This document shows, one piece after another, positions 39,591 to 49,406 of a stretch of 64,000 nt of DNA (within the stretch, counting starts at the first letter, position 1; every line of letters begins with the position of its first letter). The stretch lies in NCBI GenBank assembly GCA_002383165.1, contig DFXK01000008.1, positions 15,845 through 79,844 of the forward strand, written 5' to 3'. A program made the position numbers and the translations under genes. This stretch comes from Flavobacteriales bacterium UBA4110. Its GTDB lineage: Bacteria; Bacteroidota; Bacteroidia; Flavobacteriales; Weeksellaceae. Under the pieces are notes generated by a model that was given only the letters and a program-made list of their open reading frames with translations, was not told the origin of the DNA and made no database searches.

Positions 39591-40361
39591 ATGAAGAATC
39601 TGATATTGCTTATCTTTTTAAGTTGGATAACTACTTTGAATGCTCAAATCACAAAAAATTTCACCATCGATGGTGTCGTTAGAAAAGCTATTATTTACGA
39701 ACCAGCAACTAAAACCGATAAAACGCCTGTTATTTTTGTTTTCCACGGTCACGGCGGCAATGCTAATTTTGTAAGCAGAAGAATTGACATTCAAAACTAT
39801 TACAAAGATGCATTGGTTATTTTCATGCAGGGACTGCCGGGAAGAAAAGTACCCGGAATAGATCCAAACGGGACAATGAACGGATGGCAGATTTTCACAG
39901 ATGACCTTGGAGGTAGAGACATTAAATTTTTTGATGTTGTATTTGCCGATATTCACAAAGCTTACAAGATTGACGACAGCAAGATTTATCTTATTGGGCA
40001 TTCTAACGGTGCCAGATTTGTGAATGTTCTATGGAAGACTAAAGGCGAAAAAATTACTGCTATATGTTCCGCTTCTGCCCAAGGAGGCGAAATGATTTCC
40101 AATGCAGTTCCTATTTCTATCTGGATGTACATAGGAAAAAACGACAAGATAGTTTCACCTCAAAATCAAGAATTATCTATTCCTATTGTAAAATCAAATC
40201 TCGGGATTTCGATGGCAGGAAAAACTGATGGCGATAAAACCATTTTCAAGGGTAATAACAATACTGAACTGGTGATTCAAAGCAGTGATGCTGGCCACGA
40301 ATTTCCAAAAGGATCATTACAAGATATCGCTGATTTTTTCCGAAGGCATACGAAAAATTAA
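39591..40361 (+). CDS. Secreted alpha/beta-hydrolase, LpqC/PHB-depolymerase-like esterase
   Basis: A 256-aa exported hydrolase: signal peptide MKNLILLIFLSWITTLNAQ, then FVFHGHGGNANF (oxyanion HG motif), IYLIGHSNGARFV with the nucleophile Ser in GHSNG, Asp in YIGKNDKIVSP, and His in SSDAGHEFPKGSL near the end. The triad order fits polyhydroxybutyrate-depolymerase/feruloyl-esterase-like enzymes of the Esterase_PHB family. It probably cleaves ester bonds of plant or microbial polymers, but the substrate is not known. It stands alone with terminators on each side. Confidence 0.88.
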   Translation: MKNLILLIFLSWITTLNAQITKNFTIDGVVRKAIIYEPATKTDKTPVIFVFHGHGGNANFVSRRIDIQNYYKDALVIFMQGLPGRKVPGIDPNGTMNGWQIFTDDLGGRDIKFFDVVFADIHKAYKIDDSKIYLIGHSNGARFVNVLWKTKGEKITAICSASAQGGEMISNAVPISIWMYIGKNDKIVSPQNQELSIPIVKSNLGISMAGKTDGDKTIFKGNNNTELVIQSSDAGHEFPKGSLQDIADFFRRHTKN

Positions 40362-40441
40362 TTTTAACATAAGATATAAATATCTATAATCTAATAATTT
40401 AAACATTGTTATTTTAAAAACAGGTTAAAATATCAAACAAA

Positions 40442-40475
40442 AAAAGACTACCATTGTTGGTAGTCTTTTCAATAG
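40442..40475. terminator. Strong bidirectional terminator
   Basis: AAAGACTACCA/TGGTAGTCTTT (11 bp, 40443-40468) with a short loop, T's on both sides, between the convergent esterase and OmpA genes. Confidence 0.9.
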
Positions 40476-40488
40476 AAAAAATTAAAAT

Positions 40489-41910
40489 TTATTTTGCTTT
40501 AAAATACACTCTTCTATTTGCTCTGTTTTTCCATTCTGGACATTTTGAAGCTGGATCACATTCTGGGTATTTTAAGTCAAATTTACCATTACCCATCGTT
40601 TCTAATTTTGAAGAATTAGCACCGTTAGAAACTAAATATTGTTTTACATTGTTAGCTCTTTTCTGAGATAAAGTCTTATTATAGCTTTCAGTACCTCTTG
40701 CGTCTGTAGCTCCTACAACTACATATGACCCATTGGTAGAATTGATATAACTAATTGCACTGTTCAGAATAGGCGTATTACTTGGTAAGATTCTATCAGA
40801 GTTAAGATCGAATTCTATCCCATTCATAAGTGTTTCATCTGCTGAAGCCACGCCCCCGTTATTTGAATTACCCATAGGACAACCGTTATTTTCCACAGGA
40901 CCAGGAACAGTTACACATTTGTCCTTAAGATCAATAACACCGTCCATGTCTACATCCAAAGCAACACCGGCACCATCTACTCTTGCACCAGCAGGCGTAT
41001 CCAGTTGTTTGTCCCAATCATCGCAAACACCGTCATTATCTGCATCGCCATTTTTACAAACTTTAAAATTATCAACTTTATCTTCAAGCTCGTCTATCTT
41101 GCTGTAGATATTTCTTAAAGGATCTACCCACATTACGTGATCAGCATTTTTTCCAAGTTTAACAGTAAGCCCCAAGGTGGTATTGAAGAAATTATCAGAA
41201 GTATGAGAGCTGATTCTGTTCACAGCGCTATACTGATCTCCTCCACCATCGAAAGAATCATCACCTGTATAAACGTACATAAATCTTCCTTCAATATCTA
41301 CTCTATTGCTGATTTTGTATTTTAATCCGGCACCAGCCTGTCCAAACAACGAATTCATTTTGAAAGCCTTTCTCTCTGTCATAAGTCTTTGTCCGAATTC
41401 ATCTTTTTGGTAAGCACGATATGCCAAAACACCAGCACCTGCATAACCATGGAGTGCCCATCTGAAGTCAGATTTTCTATCCACTCTTCTTAATAAATTT
41501 GATAAATTAATATCCCCTAAAAGAGAAATAGCATCATACTGTGTTCTTCCTGCTACTTGAAGGTTAGCTGCCGCATTTGCTGGTGCAGCATCTTTAGTAT
41601 TAAAGTATCCTTGTCTTGTCTCACCACGGTCATATTGAAGTTTTAAACCAAAAGTATGAGATAAAGCCTTATCAATACTGAAATAGGAAGAATATCCTAC
41701 AAGCGTATTACCACTTTGGATGGATCTCAAATCTGCGTTCTGCATCAATGGAATACCGCCACCAAAAGAGATAGACCAGCTGTTATAACTTGGGTTTGAA
41801 TCTACAGATGTGGTTTCAGATTGTGCAGAAGTAGTCTGCGTCATTTCTTGAGAGAACATCACTGCCGGGCACAATAGAGCCATCGACAAAACTGTTAATC
41901 TTGATTTCAT
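40489..41910 (-). CDS. OmpA-family outer-membrane protein with TSP3 repeats
   Basis: A 473-aa porin-like envelope protein. After the signal peptide (MKSRLTVLSMALLCPAVMFSQ) the first about 250 residues alternate into a beta-barrel. Residues about 285-345 hold thrombospondin type 3 calcium-binding repeats (DADNDGVCDDWD, DVDMDGVIDLKDKC). The C-terminal OmpA domain (about 355-473) binds peptidoglycan: DGRGTxx equivalent VVVGATDARGTESYN, LSQKRANNVKQYL, and NRANRRVYF near the end. It probably ties the outer membrane to the wall. Long AT-rich upstream region; strong expression is likely, not proven. Confidence 0.92.
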   Translation of the reverse strand: MKSRLTVLSMALLCPAVMFSQEMTQTTSAQSETTSVDSNPSYNSWSISFGGGIPLMQNADLRSIQSGNTLVGYSSYFSIDKALSHTFGLKLQYDRGETRQGYFNTKDAAPANAAANLQVAGRTQYDAISLLGDINLSNLLRRVDRKSDFRWALHGYAGAGVLAYRAYQKDEFGQRLMTERKAFKMNSLFGQAGAGLKYKISNRVDIEGRFMYVYTGDDSFDGGGDQYSAVNRISSHTSDNFFNTTLGLTVKLGKNADHVMWVDPLRNIYSKIDELEDKVDNFKVCKNGDADNDGVCDDWDKQLDTPAGARVDGAGVALDVDMDGVIDLKDKCVTVPGPVENNGCPMGNSNNGGVASADETLMNGIEFDLNSDRILPSNTPILNSAISYINSTNGSYVVVGATDARGTESYNKTLSQKRANNVKQYLVSNGANSSKLETMGNGKFDLKYPECDPASKCPEWKNRANRRVYFKAK

Positions 41911-42393
41911 AAATAATAAATTTTTATTGTTTTAAATGTTAAATGTATAATTGAGATTAATCCAGATCACTCGCATAACACTGTATTCAAAAGGATTGTT
42001 CTCACTTATTCAATTACCATACCATTAATAATAAACGCTTATAATTTTGATTAATTTAAACCTTATGATTAACTAAATTTAATACTTAAAATCAACTGTA
42101 AAATACTATAAATCATAACAATTATATCGAAAATAAAAAAATTAAATAAATGTTTAAAAATTTATAATTACTGATTCTTACTTTGGCTGATCATCAATAA
42201 TTATGATAACAATGTATCTAAAAGAATAACTTTGCAAGACAAATTACAATCTCTTTTTTTTAAAAATAAAATTCAGAAGATAAAAACAAAACTCTAGCTT
42301 ATATTTTAATTATTATGAATTGTAGCTCTGTAAAATTCATGTAAGTAAGACGAGAAATCTTTGTAAATCTTTTACCTTAAAAATTCACATAAA
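41911..42393. other. Long AT-rich intergenic region
   Basis: About 480 bp between the divergently oriented ends of the OmpA gene start and the gcvP terminator. It is strongly AT-rich. I find no ORF above trivial length, no clear inverted repeat and no complete promoter consensus; the OmpA promoter should lie here but I cannot place it confidently. Nothing else is seen. Confidence 0.5.
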
Positions 42394-42417
42394 AAAACCT
42401 CTCAAATGAGAGGTTTT
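42386..42417 (-). terminator. Terminator of gcvP
   Basis: AAAACCTCTC/GAGAGGTTTT (42394-42403 with 42408-42417) with a 4-nt loop and a T run on the minus strand, 5 bp past the gcvP stop. Confidence 0.9.
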
Positions 42418-42421
42418 AGTT

Positions 42422-45280
42422 TCACATATAAGCTTCTATAGGCTCACAGGTACAAATCAGATTTCTGTCGCCATATGCTTCATCTACTCGCGCGACTGTA
42501 GCAAAGAATTTATGCGTTCTAACCCATTCCAACGGATAGGCTGCTTTTTCTCTTCCATAGGGCTTATCCCAATCATCAGAAATGAGCAGTTGTTCTGTAT
42601 GAGGTGCATTTTTCAATACGTTGTTACTAGCATCAGCTTCACCATTAGCAATTTCCTCAATTTCCTTTTTGATATTGATTAATGCTTCGGCAAAACGTTC
42701 TATTTCTTCTTTGCTTTCAGACTCTGTCGGTTCTATCATCAGCGTGCCGGCAACCGGAAAACTTACCGTTGGAGCGTGGAAACCATAATCCATCAATCGT
42801 TTTGCAACATCTGCCACTTCAATTCCCAGAGTTTTGAACTGACGGAAATCCACTATACATTCGTGCGCTACTCTACCATTTGCATTGGCATAAAGAATTG
42901 GAAAATGCTCTGCCAATAATTCTTTTAAATAGTTAGCATTCAGGATAGCATATTCTGTTGCTTTTTTAAGGCCAGCCGTTCCGAGCATTTTGATATAAGC
43001 ATAAGAAATATTCAGAATTAGTCCAGAGCCATAGGGCGCAGCGGAAATCCCTTCTATCGCCTCCTTAGTTCCCACAGGTATATTGGCATTGGTTGGAAGA
43101 AAAGGAACCAGATGCTTAGCCACACAGATTGGACCAACACCAGGACCGCCACCACCGTGAGGAATTGCAAAAGTTTTATGAAGATTCAGGTGACATACAT
43201 CTGCCCCGATGTTTCCCGGACTTGTAAATCCTACCTGAGCATTCATATTAGCACCGTCCATATAAACCTGGCCGCCGTGCTCGTGCGTGAGTTTTGTAAT
43301 TTCCTTGATGTTGGCATCGAAAAATCCGTAAGTCGAAGGATAAGTAATCATAATGGCAGAAAGATTCTCAGAATGCTGTTCTGTTTTGGCTTTAAAATCT
43401 TCAAAATCAATTTCTCCATTCTCAAGATTCTTCACCACCACTATTTTCATCCCTGCCATTGCTGCAGAAGCTGGATTCGTTCCGTGCGCAGACTGTGGAA
43501 TCAATACAATATTTCTGTGGCCTTCGCCTCTGTTTTTATGATACTCTCTGATGACCATCAGACCAGCATATTCACCTTGAGCACCTGAATTAGGCTGAAG
43601 TGATGTTCCTGCAAAACCGGTGATTTCAGCTAGGTCTTTCTCCAACTGCTTAATCATCTCTTGATAACCACCTGCTTGTTCAGTCGGCACAAATGGGTGA
43701 ACACTTCCCCATTCCGCCCAAGATAATGGAATCATTTGCGTTGCTGCATTCAGTTTCATAGTACAAGAACCAAGAGATATCATTGAATGGGTTAGAGATA
43801 AATCTTTTTTTTCCAGACGTTTGATATAACGCATCAACTCTGTCTCTGTGTGATATTTGTTAAATACTTCTTCCTTCAGGATTTCATCGGTTCTTAACAA
43901 ATCTGACGGAATCGAATAATCTTCCTTGATACTTAGTTTGTAGCCTTGTTTTCCTTTGAAATGTGCAAAAGCATCTACTAATTTATTGAGCTTTTCAAGT
44001 GTAGTGGTCTCATTCAGAGAAATACTTACAATTCCTTGGGAGAAATAATTAAGATTGATCTTTCGATCTCTCATTAACAATCTTAAGGACGTTTTTTCCT
44101 CCTCGTGAAGCCTGAATTTTATCGTGTCGAATACAGGTTCATCCACAACATCATAACCTAACACTTTTAAAGCATCATTAACGGCATTGGTTTTATAATG
44201 AATCTGATCTGCAATGAATTCTAGACCTTTTGGACCGTGATAAACGGCGTACATCCCAGCCATTACCGCCAGTAAAACCTGAGCCGTACAAATGTTGGAG
44301 GTTGCTTTTTCTCTTTTAATGTGCTGTTCTCTGGTCTGAAGTGCCATTCTCAAAGCACGCTTTCCGTACATATCTTGAGAAACACCAATGATTCTACCTG
44401 GGATATCTCTTTTATAATCTTCCTTACAAGCAAAAAATGCGGCGTGAGGCCCGCCATAACCCATCGGAATACCAAATCTCTGAGTAGTTCCCACAGCACA
44501 ATCTGCACCCATTGCAGCAGGCGATTTAAGTTTCACCAAAGCCATTGGATCACAAGCTACTACCACTTTTAGATTAAATACTTTTGCTGAAGTTATGAAG
44601 TCTGTATAATCTAGAACAATTCCATTCTTACCCGGATATTGAAGCAAAACACCGTAATAAGAATCATTGAACTGATGATTTTCGTGATTTCCTACTATAA
44701 CATCAATACCAAGACCTTCCGCTTTAGTTTTAAGAACAGAAATGGTTTGTGGCAGAACTAAATCAGAAACAAAAAATTTTGTTGCATTGTTCTTCTTTTG
44801 ATCTTTAGTCCTGTTGTTAAAGAACATATGCATCGCTTCAGCAGCAGCAGTTGATTCATCAAGAAGAGACGCATTGGCCATCGGAAAACCTGTTAGATCA
44901 CACACGACGGTCTGGAAGTTAAGAAGTGCTTCTAATCTACCCTGAGCAATCTCTGCCTGATATGGCGTGTACGCGGTATACCAGCTTGGATTTTCCAGAA
45001 TATTTCTTTGGATTGGAGAAGGGAGAATGGTATCATTGTAACCAAATCCGATGTAGGTATCAAAACCGGCATTTTTTGCTGCCAATTCTTTGGAGTAAAG
45101 CAACATCTCATACTCCGAAAGTGCATCTGAAAGTTCAAGATCTTTCTCTAGCCTGATACTTTCCGGAATCGTCTGAGATATCAATTCATCGATACTATTA
45201 ACCCCGATTTTGCTAAGCATTTCCGCTTTATCAGCTTCACTCAGACTGATGTGGCGGCTTACAAATTGCTGTGTATTCAT
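42422..45280 (-). CDS. gcvP: Glycine dehydrogenase (decarboxylating), P-protein
   Basis: PLP-dependent subunit of the glycine-cleavage system: decarboxylates glycine and passes aminomethyl to the lipoyl H-protein. The 952-aa protein is the long single-chain form, with both halves (GcvPA- and GcvPB-like) fused. PLP is bound by Lys in HLNLHKTFAIPHGGGGPGVG. Other markers are the N-terminal FVSRHISLSEADKAEM, YTPYQAEIAQGRLEALLNFQ, and QPNSGAQGEYAGLMVIREY. The dependence on lipoate links it loosely to lipB in the window. GcvT and GcvH are elsewhere. Confidence 0.95.
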   Translation of the reverse strand: MNTQQFVSRHISLSEADKAEMLSKIGVNSIDELISQTIPESIRLEKDLELSDALSEYEMLLYSKELAAKNAGFDTYIGFGYNDTILPSPIQRNILENPSWYTAYTPYQAEIAQGRLEALLNFQTVVCDLTGFPMANASLLDESTAAAEAMHMFFNNRTKDQKKNNATKFFVSDLVLPQTISVLKTKAEGLGIDVIVGNHENHQFNDSYYGVLLQYPGKNGIVLDYTDFITSAKVFNLKVVVACDPMALVKLKSPAAMGADCAVGTTQRFGIPMGYGGPHAAFFACKEDYKRDIPGRIIGVSQDMYGKRALRMALQTREQHIKREKATSNICTAQVLLAVMAGMYAVYHGPKGLEFIADQIHYKTNAVNDALKVLGYDVVDEPVFDTIKFRLHEEEKTSLRLLMRDRKINLNYFSQGIVSISLNETTTLEKLNKLVDAFAHFKGKQGYKLSIKEDYSIPSDLLRTDEILKEEVFNKYHTETELMRYIKRLEKKDLSLTHSMISLGSCTMKLNAATQMIPLSWAEWGSVHPFVPTEQAGGYQEMIKQLEKDLAEITGFAGTSLQPNSGAQGEYAGLMVIREYHKNRGEGHRNIVLIPQSAHGTNPASAAMAGMKIVVVKNLENGEIDFEDFKAKTEQHSENLSAIMITYPSTYGFFDANIKEITKLTHEHGGQVYMDGANMNAQVGFTSPGNIGADVCHLNLHKTFAIPHGGGGPGVGPICVAKHLVPFLPTNANIPVGTKEAIEGISAAPYGSGLILNISYAYIKMLGTAGLKKATEYAILNANYLKELLAEHFPILYANANGRVAHECIVDFRQFKTLGIEVADVAKRLMDYGFHAPTVSFPVAGTLMIEPTESESKEEIERFAEALINIKKEIEEIANGEADASNNVLKNAPHTEQLLISDDWDKPYGREKAAYPLEWVRTHKFFATVARVDEAYGDRNLICTCEPIEAYM

Positions 45281-45343
45281 TTATAAACTTTAGAAAATTA
45301 GATTTTAATAAAATTGGTTTGTAAATTTAGTGAATTTTGTAAA

Positions 45344-45372
45344 AATAAAAAATCCCCATTTGCACAGAGATT
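45344..45372 (-). terminator. Possible terminator after the acyl-CoA synthetase gene
   Basis: On the minus strand AATCTC/GGGATT (45351-45356 with 45367-45372, one G-U) with a 10-nt loop is followed by TTTTTATTTTT. A short stem, so moderate support. Confidence 0.45.
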
Positions 45373-45384
45373 TTATATTTGAAC

Positions 45385-47151
45385 TTATTCGTGATGATAC
45401 ATTGAGTCGATAAGACTTTTGTATTTTTGGATAACAATGTTTCTTTTGATTTTAAGAGTCGGTGTAATTTCCCCACTTTGAATTTCGAAATCAGCAGGCA
45501 TCAAAACGAACTTTTTGATTTTCTCAAACCCTGGCAAATCCTTCTGAATGTCATCGATTAATTGATGATAAAAAGAAAGCACTTTTTCATTTTTCACAAC
45601 CTCTACCCAATTGGTAAATGTTACGCCCAAGCTTTTTATTTTCTCAGTCATCGATTCGAAATTTGGGACAATAACAGCCGTTACATAAGGTTTGTCTTCT
45701 GCCACCAACATTATCTGATTGATGTAATTGTTATTCGAAAACATATTCTCAATCGGTTGTGGCGCGATATATTTTCCGTTGGAAGTTTTCATTAGGTCTT
45801 TGATTCTGTCTGTAATCACGAGGTTGCCTTCATCATCCATAAAACCGGCATCGCCTGTTTTCATCCAACCATTTTCATCAAAAACTTTCGCTGTTTCTTC
45901 CGGTTTATTGTAATAGCCTTTCATTAGACCACTTCCTTTCACTAGGATTTCGTCATTCTCTCCAATTTTGATTTGAGAATCTCCTAATAATTTTCCTGCA
46001 GTTCCGTATTTATATTTTGTAAAAGGAAAAGCGGCGATTGTAGCTGTAGTTTCCGTCATCCCGTAACCAACAGTGATATGGATTCCCATTGCATCAAAAA
46101 ACTGCGTCACTTCTGCTGAGATAGAAGCGCCTCCACAAGGCATAAACCAAAGTTTTCCGCCGAGTTTTTTCTTCACTTTATTAAAGACTAAAGCATTGGC
46201 CAATTTATTTTTAATACTCAATCCGAAAGGAATATTTTGATTCAATCGTTTTTTCTCAGAAAACAAAGCTCCGTTTTCAATCGCCCAAATGAATATCTTC
46301 TTTTTCAAATCTGAACCGGAATTCACCATTTCATTCAATCCTGCATAAATTTTTTGATAGAATCTTGGAACAGAGCACATCATTGTTGGTTTCACTTCAG
46401 TCAATGCAGATGCAATCAATTTTGGATTTTCTAGGAAACTGACTTTCGCTCCAAAATGTAAACAAAGTAATGTCCAACTTCTTTCAAAAACGTGTGTCAA
46501 AGGTAAAAATGCTAAAGAATGTTCATCTTCAAAACGTTTGAATTTGAAAAATTCCATATGCGCATCAAAAGCTTTTAAGAAATTGGAATGTGTAATCATC
46601 ACACCTTTCGGAACTCCGGTTGTTCCTGATGTGTAAATCAATGTTGCTAAATCATCATCTTCTCTTTCAACAATTTCCAAATCTTCAGATGCAGACTCGA
46701 TGAAAGTTTCTAAATAGGATGAATTCTCTTTTAACTTGATATATTTTTTAGTAATTATAATCTGTTTGAGAGGCAAACCTTTGTTCAAAAGATTTAGACA
46801 GACATTATATTGTTCCTGATTTCCTGCAAAAATAATTTCCGCTCCAGAATCCTTAATAATATATTCAACTTGGTCTTCACCATTGGTCGAATAAACAGGA
46901 ACCGTAACCGCGCCAATCGCCATAATTGCCAAATCAAAAATAATCCACTCGGCGGAATTATCAGCGTAGATAGAGACTTTGTCGTTCTCTTTTACACCAA
47001 TTGCTCTAAGTGCGTTGGCGGTTTTAAAGACTAATCTTTTGAGTTGATACCAGCCAAGCTCTTTCCATTCGTGGTCTTTTTTGAAACCTAAAGCTGGTTT
47101 TGTAGGATATAGGTTAACGTTTTTTTGAAGAAAACTAGTAACGTTGCTCAT
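45385..47151 (-). CDS. Long-chain fatty-acid-CoA ligase (AMP-dependent synthetase)
   Basis: Activates fatty acids to acyl-CoA with ATP, supplying substrate for the fadNAE enzymes. The 588-aa protein has the AMP-binding P-loop LATLIYTSGTTGVPKGVMIT (about 183-202), YGMTETTATIAAFP, and the C-terminal MKTGDAGFMDDEGNLVITDR then DLMKTSNGKYIAPQPIENM (adenylation lysine region). It resembles the FAA1-type long-chain synthetases of Bacteroidetes. A lone gene upstream of gcvP, with no relation to the fad operon by position; FadD equivalence is functional inference, so no symbol is given. Confidence 0.9.
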   Translation of the reverse strand: MSNVTSFLQKNVNLYPTKPALGFKKDHEWKELGWYQLKRLVFKTANALRAIGVKENDKVSIYADNSAEWIIFDLAIMAIGAVTVPVYSTNGEDQVEYIIKDSGAEIIFAGNQEQYNVCLNLLNKGLPLKQIIITKKYIKLKENSSYLETFIESASEDLEIVEREDDDLATLIYTSGTTGVPKGVMITHSNFLKAFDAHMEFFKFKRFEDEHSLAFLPLTHVFERSWTLLCLHFGAKVSFLENPKLIASALTEVKPTMMCSVPRFYQKIYAGLNEMVNSGSDLKKKIFIWAIENGALFSEKKRLNQNIPFGLSIKNKLANALVFNKVKKKLGGKLWFMPCGGASISAEVTQFFDAMGIHITVGYGMTETTATIAAFPFTKYKYGTAGKLLGDSQIKIGENDEILVKGSGLMKGYYNKPEETAKVFDENGWMKTGDAGFMDDEGNLVITDRIKDLMKTSNGKYIAPQPIENMFSNNNYINQIMLVAEDKPYVTAVIVPNFESMTEKIKSLGVTFTNWVEVVKNEKVLSFYHQLIDDIQKDLPGFEKIKKFVLMPADFEIQSGEITPTLKIKRNIVIQKYKSLIDSMYHHE

Positions 47152-47243
47152 TAATGATAATTAAAGATGAAAGATAAAAGATATGAGATAATAGACTTAC
47201 AATCATTCTGTTTTATTGATGAATATTATATTTTAATTTCATA

Positions 47244-48254
47244 TCATTTATTTTTTTTTTGAGATTCCATATAATTTTTGAGATGGAAATCTATGCTTTC
47301 AGAAACCGGAATAAACTGATAATTCAGGAATTCTGTAATTTTTTGATTAGAAACTTTGGAGTCGGTTCTTACTGTTTCGATGTTATTTTTACTCATCAAT
47401 TTCAAAATTGGAAACAACCATCCGAAAAGAAAAGAAATAATCGGCAAAACTTTGTAAATAAATTCAGGAACCAATTTCGCTTTTGGTTTTCCAAGCGCAG
47501 TTCTTACTTTATCGGAAACCAAACGGAATTTTTCGTTTTCGGAAATGATGATAAAGCGTTCTCCAAAGGCATTTTTGCTCATCAATTCGACAGCGATTTT
47601 TGCAACATCTCTTACATCAACATAAGCTGTTCCGCCTGGAAAAGTTCTGGAATGAGACGATTTTTTGAATAAATCACCACTGCTATTTCCCCAATTTCCG
47701 GTTCCGATAATGACACCTGGATTTATGATGATGCTTGGTAAACCTTCATAATGTGCGCGCCAAACTTCCATTTCGGAAAGGTGTTTGGAAATGGCATAAG
47801 AAGAATGTTCTAGTTTTTCATTAAAATCAGAATTTTCATCCATCATTCCATTCTCGTTGAAACCATCCAAAACAGCTATAGAACTTACGAAAAGAAACTT
47901 TTTGACTGATGAATTTTCTACGGCAAAAAGAAGATTCTTGGTTCCTTCTATATTGGTTTTATAAAGGTTTTTATCATCTTTTGGATTGAAACTGACAATT
48001 GCAGCACAATGATAAACTTGATCTATATCAATCAATGCTTCCCGAAGAGAATCCAAGTCTTCAAAATCTACGTCCATCCATTGGATTTTATCGAAATAAA
48101 AATCCGGCTTATCTGTATAAAAACGATAGGACGCTCTTACTTCTTTCAGATTGCTAGAAGGTCTTTTTGTTGCGCGAACAGTTTTGCCATTTTTCAACAA
48201 TTCGAGAGCAATAACTCTGCCTAAAATTCCTGTTGCTCCTGTGACTAAAACCAT
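47244..48254 (-). CDS. Extended SDR / NAD-dependent epimerase-dehydratase
   Basis: A 336-aa oxidoreductase with N-terminal Rossmann motif VTGATGILGRVIALELL (GxxGxxG, about residues 4-20) and active-site YAISKHLSEMEVW (Tyr and Lys), plus SSIAVLDG as the catalytic serine strand. It belongs to the dihydroflavonol-4-reductase-like NAD-dependent epimerase/dehydratase group, whose substrates vary widely. The C-terminus carries a hydrophobic stretch (VLPIISFLFGWLFPILKLM, about 276-294) that could anchor it to the membrane. Lone gene; the pathway is unknown. Confidence 0.86.
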   Translation of the reverse strand: MVLVTGATGILGRVIALELLKNGKTVRATKRPSSNLKEVRASYRFYTDKPDFYFDKIQWMDVDFEDLDSLREALIDIDQVYHCAAIVSFNPKDDKNLYKTNIEGTKNLLFAVENSSVKKFLFVSSIAVLDGFNENGMMDENSDFNEKLEHSSYAISKHLSEMEVWRAHYEGLPSIIINPGVIIGTGNWGNSSGDLFKKSSHSRTFPGGTAYVDVRDVAKIAVELMSKNAFGERFIIISENEKFRLVSDKVRTALGKPKAKLVPEFIYKVLPIISFLFGWLFPILKLMSKNNIETVRTDSKVSNQKITEFLNYQFIPVSESIDFHLKNYMESQKKNK

Positions 48255-48313
48255 ATGTGCAAATATAGCGAAATTGTAGATTTATGAAATGATTTTTAAT
48301 CACATAAAATAAG

Positions 48314-48344
48314 AAAAGCTGCATTATTTACCAATGCAGCTTTT
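48314..48344 (-). terminator. Terminator of the phytase-TonB receptor operon
   Basis: AAAAGCTGCATT/AATGCAGCTTTT (48314-48325 with 48333-48344), 12 bp, 7-nt loop, T-rich on the minus strand, about 30 bp past the phytase stop. Confidence 0.8.
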
Positions 48345-48374
48345 GTATAAGAATTTCAGATAATCCTCTTGTTT

Positions 48375-49406
48375 TTATTTTTTATTTTGTTGTGCCAAAA
48401 TAAGAGCTTCTATATCTCTCCAATCATAGATATGAAAAACTTTTCCGTTGCTCATTGCTACAAACATACCTTTAGGAAAATCTGGTCCAAAATTAACATT
48501 ACTAACATCCGATCCATCACTTTCTTTAGTAGAAACTGGTATGATAGCAATCCTTTGGTATATATTTTCATTAGTATCTCCTTCTCGTCTATAGACATTA
48601 AAATTATTGGCTTGCTGATCTGAGACCAAAATATAACCTGTTTTCTCACCTGTTGGATAAATAGAAATCCCTTCGATATCTGATTTGAAATCATTGGTAC
48701 CAAATAAAGCTAATTGTTCATTAGAAGCTGATGGATCTGCATTATATTTATGAATCCCGTATTGTTCATCAGAATAATATATTACTCCCAAAGCATCATC
48801 TACTGCAATAGATTCTATTTCTTTTTTACCTGAGTATTCGCCAAACTTACGAGCGAGCTCTCCAATTACTTGTCCATTACCATTATCTTTCAGTAGATAT
48901 TGATACAAATATGAGCCAGAAGGTCCTGTTTTTCTCCCAACAACTGCATAAATTTGTTGTGTTGCAGGGTTTTTATATAATGCAATACCCATTGGACTTT
49001 TTTGATCGCTATCTTCGAAAACAGAAATTCCTCCGTTATCTATTGGTTTTAGATCTGGTACCGAAAAAACACGTATTTTGTTAGTTTCGCGTTCTGTAAA
49101 TACAGCGATATCCATTTTTTTACCACCTACTTCTAATCCATATTCTACATCAATGTTGTTGGGACGTTGTATTCCCGAGACTTTATTTACAATCTTACCT
49201 TTTAAATCGTAAACATAAATCCCCCCATTGGTTTCTTTGTCTGTACCTAAAATTAAACTTTTGGAGGCATCTTGTGGATTAATCCAAAATGCGGGATCAT
49301 CTGTATCAAATTGAACTTTTTGTGTTTTATAAACTGGTTTAACCTTCATAGATGTACATTGTACCATCAAAAAAGAAACCGAAGCTATCCATAATATCTT
49401 TTTCAT
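48375..49406 (-). CDS. Beta-propeller phytase lipoprotein
   Basis: Predicted to remove phosphate from phytate (inositol hexakisphosphate) outside the cell. It is a 343-aa six-bladed propeller with lipobox MVQC (Cys17), so it would be anchored on the envelope, probably facing outward or in the periplasm. Near the start TDDPAFWINPQDASKSLILG carries the family's DDPAxW calcium/phosphate motif; later blades include ERETNKIRVFSV, KEIESIAVDDALGVIYYSDE and SDIEGISIYPTGEKTGYILV. Its ATG overlaps the stop of the TonB receptor by one base (TAATG), so the two are co-translated: receptor plus phytase for phytate or phosphate scavenging. Confidence 0.9.
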   Translation of the reverse strand: MKKILWIASVSFLMVQCTSMKVKPVYKTQKVQFDTDDPAFWINPQDASKSLILGTDKETNGGIYVYDLKGKIVNKVSGIQRPNNIDVEYGLEVGGKKMDIAVFTERETNKIRVFSVPDLKPIDNGGISVFEDSDQKSPMGIALYKNPATQQIYAVVGRKTGPSGSYLYQYLLKDNGNGQVIGELARKFGEYSGKKEIESIAVDDALGVIYYSDEQYGIHKYNADPSASNEQLALFGTNDFKSDIEGISIYPTGEKTGYILVSDQQANNFNVYRREGDTNENIYQRIAIIPVSTKESDGSDVSNVNFGPDFPKGMFVAMSNGKVFHIYDWRDIEALILAQQNKK